From JABMPU01 sp964457455 (GTDB lineage: Bacteria; Cloacimonadota; Cloacimonadia; Cloacimonadales; TCS61), in contig CAYWJN010000065.1 of the NCBI GenBank assembly GCA_964457455.1, forward strand, positions 1 to 16,020: a stretch of DNA of 16,020 nucleotides, in the 5' to 3' direction. Of this stretch, positions 13,024-16,020 are shown in pieces (positions within the stretch are counted from its first letter, which is position 1; each line of letters starts with the position of its first letter). Position numbers and translations under genes: made by a program. Below the pieces are notes generated by a model. The model worked only from the letters and a program-made list of their open reading frames with translations, did not search any database and had not been told where the DNA came from.

Positions 13024-15894
13024 ATGAAAAAGATTATTTTTATTACTTTTTTTGTTTTGATTGCTACTATTTTATTCACCCATCCAAAATTCCACAAAAA
13101 CGAAAATGTTGTTTTTCCAGGTTATGAAGAAACCAGGGCAGATTCGGCTCATGGATTTGATGTCCAACATTATGATCTTTCTATTGATATTGACGATGCT
13201 AATCAATATATTGAAGGAACAGTAATTGCCACAGTTTTAGCGGAAGAGCCATTAACGGAAATTCAGTATGAACTGGAATCTTTAAATGTTGATGAAGTTT
13301 TAGTAAATGGAACTCCAGCGAGTTACACTCATAATGCCGGTGTGATAACGATTGATTTGGGAACAATCAATCCGGATGAAGAATTTATTACAACTGTAAC
13401 TTATTCGGGAAATCCTGTTTGGATTGGTCTGGGTATGTATTTCAGTTCCAATTATGTTTTTACGATTTCAGATCCGAATGCTTCCCGCTACTGGTGGCCC
13501 TGTTATGACCATCCGTGGGATAAAGCTTTGGTAGATTTGACTATTACCTGTCGGGATGATTGGGATGTGGCTTCCAATGGAATTAGGACTGATATTGTTA
13601 ATCATGGAAATGACACACGAACTCATTTTTGGGAAGGCTCTAATCCGATGACAACTTTCCTGGCTTCGATTGTTGCCAGAAATTACGTGGAATTAAATGA
13701 TTCATTTCAGGGTGTGCCAATCCAGAATTTTGTTCCTCCTTCAATGGTTACAGCAGCAACTGAAGATTTTTCCAACCTGCCTTTTATGATGGAAGTATTT
13801 TCCGATCTTTATGGGTTTTATCCTTTTGAAAAATATGGAAATGCAGTTACGAGTTTTCTCACATACGCTGCCATGGAACATCAAACAATGACAACCATGA
13901 CAACCGGTTGGATAACCGGAAATCATTATTATGAAACAGGAATTGCTCATGAATTGGCTCACTCCTGGTTTGGGAATTGTCTCACTCCCTTAACCTGGGC
14001 AGATGTCTGGCTGTCAGAAGGTTTTGCAGTTTATTCGGAAGCACTTTATATGGAACAATGGCAAGGATTTGAAGCAATGGTCAATTATATGATAGTCAGC
14101 ATTCAGAATTATTATAAAAACTGGGCTGGAAGTCAGAGTTACATTGTTTATGATCCTCCTCCGGGTGCATATTTCACTCCTGCTACTTACGAAAAACCTG
14201 CATCCGTTCTTCATATGCTGCGGTTAATGACTGGAAATGAAGTTTTCTTTGATATACTTCAAACATATTTTTTGGAATATTATAACGGGAATGTAATAAC
14301 AACAGATTTTCGGGAAATTTGTGAGCAGGTTAGCGGTTTGGACCTGGAGCAATTTTTCCAGCAATGGATTTTTGAACCGGGAATTCCCTCTTTTGAATAT
14401 ACATATTTTGTGAAGGATTATAATACTAATCCTGAAATCTTAATTTGTGTGAAAACCACTTCTAATACAACAACAGATTTTTATCAACCTGTACCATTCC
14501 ATATTAACTATCGAACACGTACCGACTCCATTATCGTTGACTCTGCTCCAGATGTTCCAGCAGAAACGATAGTTGGTCCTCTTCCTCCAGAATTTGAAGA
14601 AGTCGAATTTGACCCTAATAGCTGGATACTTTCAAGAGGTGATACTTTTAAATTTATGGAAATTACCGGTGTTTATTCTGCGGATAACATAGTAGTGATT
14701 TATTGGAATGAATTATGGGAAGATTTTGAAGTGGATGGTTACAATTTGTATAGAAGCGAATCATATTACGGACCTTATGAAATCATAAACTCTGAATTGA
14801 TTACTGAAAATTCTTTTCTGGATGATACGGTTACGAATGGAACAACATATTTTTATAAAGTAAATGCTGTTAAATATGTTGATTATGAATCTCCATTTTC
14901 ATACATTGTGGAAGCCATACCTATGAATTTTCCGCTTGACCAGGGAATTCTCGTGATCGATGAGACAAAAGATGGTCCCGGCATACCCGGAAATCCTACA
15001 GATGAAATGGTGGATGAATTTTATCAGGATGTGATAAACTGTGAATTTACGAGTTATGATTATGCTGACGAAGGTGTTCCCTCTCTGGATGTAATAAAAA
15101 ACTATTCCACAATAGTCTGGCATGATGATGATCTTTCTGAGAATTTTATCGGTGATAATATCAATAATCTCGGATGTTACCTGATCAGTGGTGGGAATCT
15201 TATTATTTCAGGTTGGAAAACAGTTACGGAAATCCCGGACTTTTTTATTAGTGATTTTCTGGATTGTTCTCAGACAGAACTTGTTTCTGCTTTTGAATGT
15301 ATTTCTGTTTTTTCAGATGATTATTCAGGTTTAGACGTAAATCTTGATAAATTGCCTTCAGCTTTTAATGCTCTGCCTTACATAAGCATTTTCCCGGACG
15401 CTGAAAATGATATCTACTTTTATGGTGGTCTTGCCGGCAGTCAGTATGAAGGGGAAATAACAGCCATTAAATCTCAATTATATGGTACTTTTGTGCTGCT
15501 TGGTTTTCCGCTTTATTATTTTTATGAAGATGGAGTAACAGGATTTTTTGATCAGCTTCTGGATGAAATCGGAGAAACAGGTTTGGAAAATGTCGAATTA
15601 CAAATTTCAAATCTCAAATTATCAAACTATCCTAATCCATTCAATCCATCCACAACTATTTCTTTCAATTTAACCACAGAGAACACGGAGAGCACGGAGT
15701 TGATAATCTATAATCTCAAAGGTCAGAAAGTGAGAACTTTCACAAATCTCCAAATCAACAAATCTTCAAATCAACAAATTGTATGGAACGGAACAGATGA
15801 TAACAACCAACCTGTTGGAAGTGGGATTTATTTTTATAAATTATTGATTAATGGTAAATCTCAAGCAAGCAGGAAGATGATTTTATTGAAATAA
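13024..15894 (+). CDS. Secreted M1-family aminopeptidase-like protein with Fn3, Rossmann-like and T9SS-style sorting domains
   Basis: This is a 956-residue protein. ATG 13024 was chosen because GGAGG lies five bases before it and it opens a signal peptide (MKKIIFITFFVLIATILFTH); a longer frame from 12970 has no such support. An N-terminal beta domain (about 45-240) is followed by the M1 core: AAMEHQTM (282-289, the GAMEN-equivalent), HELAHSWFGN (309-318) and E332 in LSEGFA, giving zinc ligands H309, H313, E332, catalytic E310 and probable Y389. Residues 545-635 look like fibronectin type III (YNLYRSESYYGPYE). Residues 640-845 look Rossmann/glutamine-amidotransferase-like (GILVIDET, IVWHDDD, GGNLIISG). 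The tail, 866-956 (YPNPFNPSTTISF, GSGIYFYKL), is a FlgD-like/type A sorting domain. It probably trims peptides at the cell surface or outside. Confidence 0.9.
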   Translation: MKKIIFITFFVLIATILFTHPKFHKNENVVFPGYEETRADSAHGFDVQHYDLSIDIDDANQYIEGTVIATVLAEEPLTEIQYELESLNVDEVLVNGTPASYTHNAGVITIDLGTINPDEEFITTVTYSGNPVWIGLGMYFSSNYVFTISDPNASRYWWPCYDHPWDKALVDLTITCRDDWDVASNGIRTDIVNHGNDTRTHFWEGSNPMTTFLASIVARNYVELNDSFQGVPIQNFVPPSMVTAATEDFSNLPFMMEVFSDLYGFYPFEKYGNAVTSFLTYAAMEHQTMTTMTTGWITGNHYYETGIAHELAHSWFGNCLTPLTWADVWLSEGFAVYSEALYMEQWQGFEAMVNYMIVSIQNYYKNWAGSQSYIVYDPPPGAYFTPATYEKPASVLHMLRLMTGNEVFFDILQTYFLEYYNGNVITTDFREICEQVSGLDLEQFFQQWIFEPGIPSFEYTYFVKDYNTNPEILICVKTTSNTTTDFYQPVPFHINYRTRTDSIIVDSAPDVPAETIVGPLPPEFEEVEFDPNSWILSRGDTFKFMEITGVYSADNIVVIYWNELWEDFEVDGYNLYRSESYYGPYEIINSELITENSFLDDTVTNGTTYFYKVNAVKYVDYESPFSYIVEAIPMNFPLDQGILVIDETKDGPGIPGNPTDEMVDEFYQDVINCEFTSYDYADEGVPSLDVIKNYSTIVWHDDDLSENFIGDNINNLGCYLISGGNLIISGWKTVTEIPDFFISDFLDCSQTELVSAFECISVFSDDYSGLDVNLDKLPSAFNALPYISIFPDAENDIYFYGGLAGSQYEGEITAIKSQLYGTFVLLGFPLYYFYEDGVTGFFDQLLDEIGETGLENVELQISNLKLSNYPNPFNPSTTISFNLTTENTESTELIIYNLKGQKVRTFTNLQINKSSNQQIVWNGTDDNNQPVGSGIYFYKLLINGKSQASRKMILLK
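15601..15621 (+). repeat. Heptamer repeat inside the M1 peptidase gene
   Basis: Three consecutive 7-base units, CAAATTT, CAAATCT and CAAATTA, encode the linker just before the YPNPFNPS motif of the sorting domain. Because seven is not a multiple of three, each unit is read in a different frame. Confidence 0.6.
15670..15699 (+). repeat. ACAGAG/ACACGGAG-type repeat inside the M1 peptidase gene
   Basis: The bases TTAACCACAGAG then AACACGGAG and AGCACGGAG form a degenerate 9-base tandem (CACAGAGAA, CACGGAGAG, CACGGAG). It encodes TTENTESTE in a loop where related sorting domains are usually shorter. From general knowledge, strings of this kind occur as intergenic repeats in environmental bacterial genomes. 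Confidence 0.5.
15745..15776 (+). repeat. 16-base direct repeat inside the M1 peptidase gene
   Basis: AATCTCCAAATCAACA (15745-15760) is followed directly by AATCTTCAAATCAACA (15761-15776), 15 of 16 identical. The repeat encodes NLQINKSSNQQ in a loop of the sorting domain. Sixteen is not a multiple of three, so the two copies are read in different frames. Confidence 0.7.
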
Positions 15895-15902
15895 TTTGAT
15901 TT

Positions 15903-15980
15903 GGAGTCGGCGAGTCCCTCGCCGTTGTGGAGTCGGTGAGTCCCTCGCCGTTTTGGAATCGGTGAGTCCCTCACCGAGAA
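15903..15980 (+). repeat. Three tandem 26-base hairpin units
   Basis: Units at 15903-15928, 15929-15954 and 15955-15980 each read GGAGT (GGAAT in the third), a 7-base stem arm, TCC loop, the complementary arm and a four-base spacer. Stems are CGGCGAG/CTCGCCG, CGGTGAG/CTCGCCG (one G-T wobble) and CGGTGAG/CTCACCG (perfect again). The array starts eight bases after the M1 peptidase stop codon and may fold in its transcript; only short T runs follow, so it is a poor intrinsic terminator. Confidence 0.9.
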
Positions 15981-16020
15981 ATAATAAAGCCGACGGAGTC
16001 GGCTACTCCAAAAGGAAATA
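15981..16020. repeat. Fourth hairpin of the array, inverted and with a different stem
   Basis: AGCCGAC (15988-15994), loop GGA, GTCGGCT (15998-16004), then ACTCC. Read on the minus strand this is GGAGT, 7-base arm, TCC, complementary arm, TTTAT, the same layout as the three units to its left but in opposite orientation. The array may continue past the window edge. Confidence 0.75.

Noticed and set aside
1..16020. CRISPR array, prophage, transposase or toxin-antitoxin pair
   Set aside because: No regularly spaced identical repeats with unique spacers, no phage structural genes, no transposase motifs and no small paired genes were found on either strand.

Overview
The window reads as chromosomal DNA from an AT-rich bacterium of the Fibrobacterota-Chlorobiota-Bacteroidota (FCB) group, most plausibly Cloacimonadota or a close relative. 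This placement is an inference. It rests on a PorV-like outer-membrane protein, two large secreted peptidases with type IX secretion (T9SS)-style C-terminal sorting domains (one with the YPNPFNPSTTISF signature), a DUF5683-like gene family, and a possible Bacteroidota-type promoter (TTTG / TAnnTTT) ahead of groEL. No 16S rRNA or ribosomal-protein marker is present to confirm it. One assembly gap of exactly 100 N lies at 6380-6479.

Left part, 1-3026, minus strand: a tight operon of a membrane-anchored agmatine/peptidyl-arginine deiminase-like enzyme, then a four-helix membrane protein whose C-terminus looks like a GrpE nucleotide-exchange head, then an Hsp70-family ATPase that runs off the left edge. 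The last two genes overlap as TAATG. An Hsp70 cotranscribed with a membrane-tethered GrpE-like partner is the best candidate here for an undescribed system. This block looks more AT-rich than the rest and is separated from it by a 227-base non-coding stretch with near-identical direct repeats.

Middle, 3254-4780, minus: a histidine/aromatic ammonia-lyase (hutH-like) whose MIO-forming triad is Ala-Cys-Gly instead of Ala-Ser-Gly. No other hut genes are in view. A dispersed-type inverted repeat (4842-4911) lies between it and the next operon.

Operon 10907 to 4943, minus: a PorV-like barrel protein, a 1054-residue M6-type zinc metallopeptidase with a T9SS-style tail, and three consecutive DUF5683-like small exported proteins. 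Spacings are very short or overlapping. The third paralogue (first in transcription order) is broken only by the assembly gap; both of its ends can be read. The layout suggests an envelope or secretion module: barrel protein, secreted cargo, and a family of small membrane-associated proteins.

Right part: tRNA-Leu(CAA) on the minus strand with its own candidate promoter, a strong groEL terminator, and groEL (minus) with a CIRCE operator, implying HrcA heat-shock control. groES is not beside it. Divergent from groEL is a 956-residue M1 aminopeptidase-like secreted protein (Fn3, Rossmann-like and sorting domains). Short repeats appear inside the coding sequence of its tail, and an array of small hairpins with a compensatory base change follows its stop codon and runs to the window edge.
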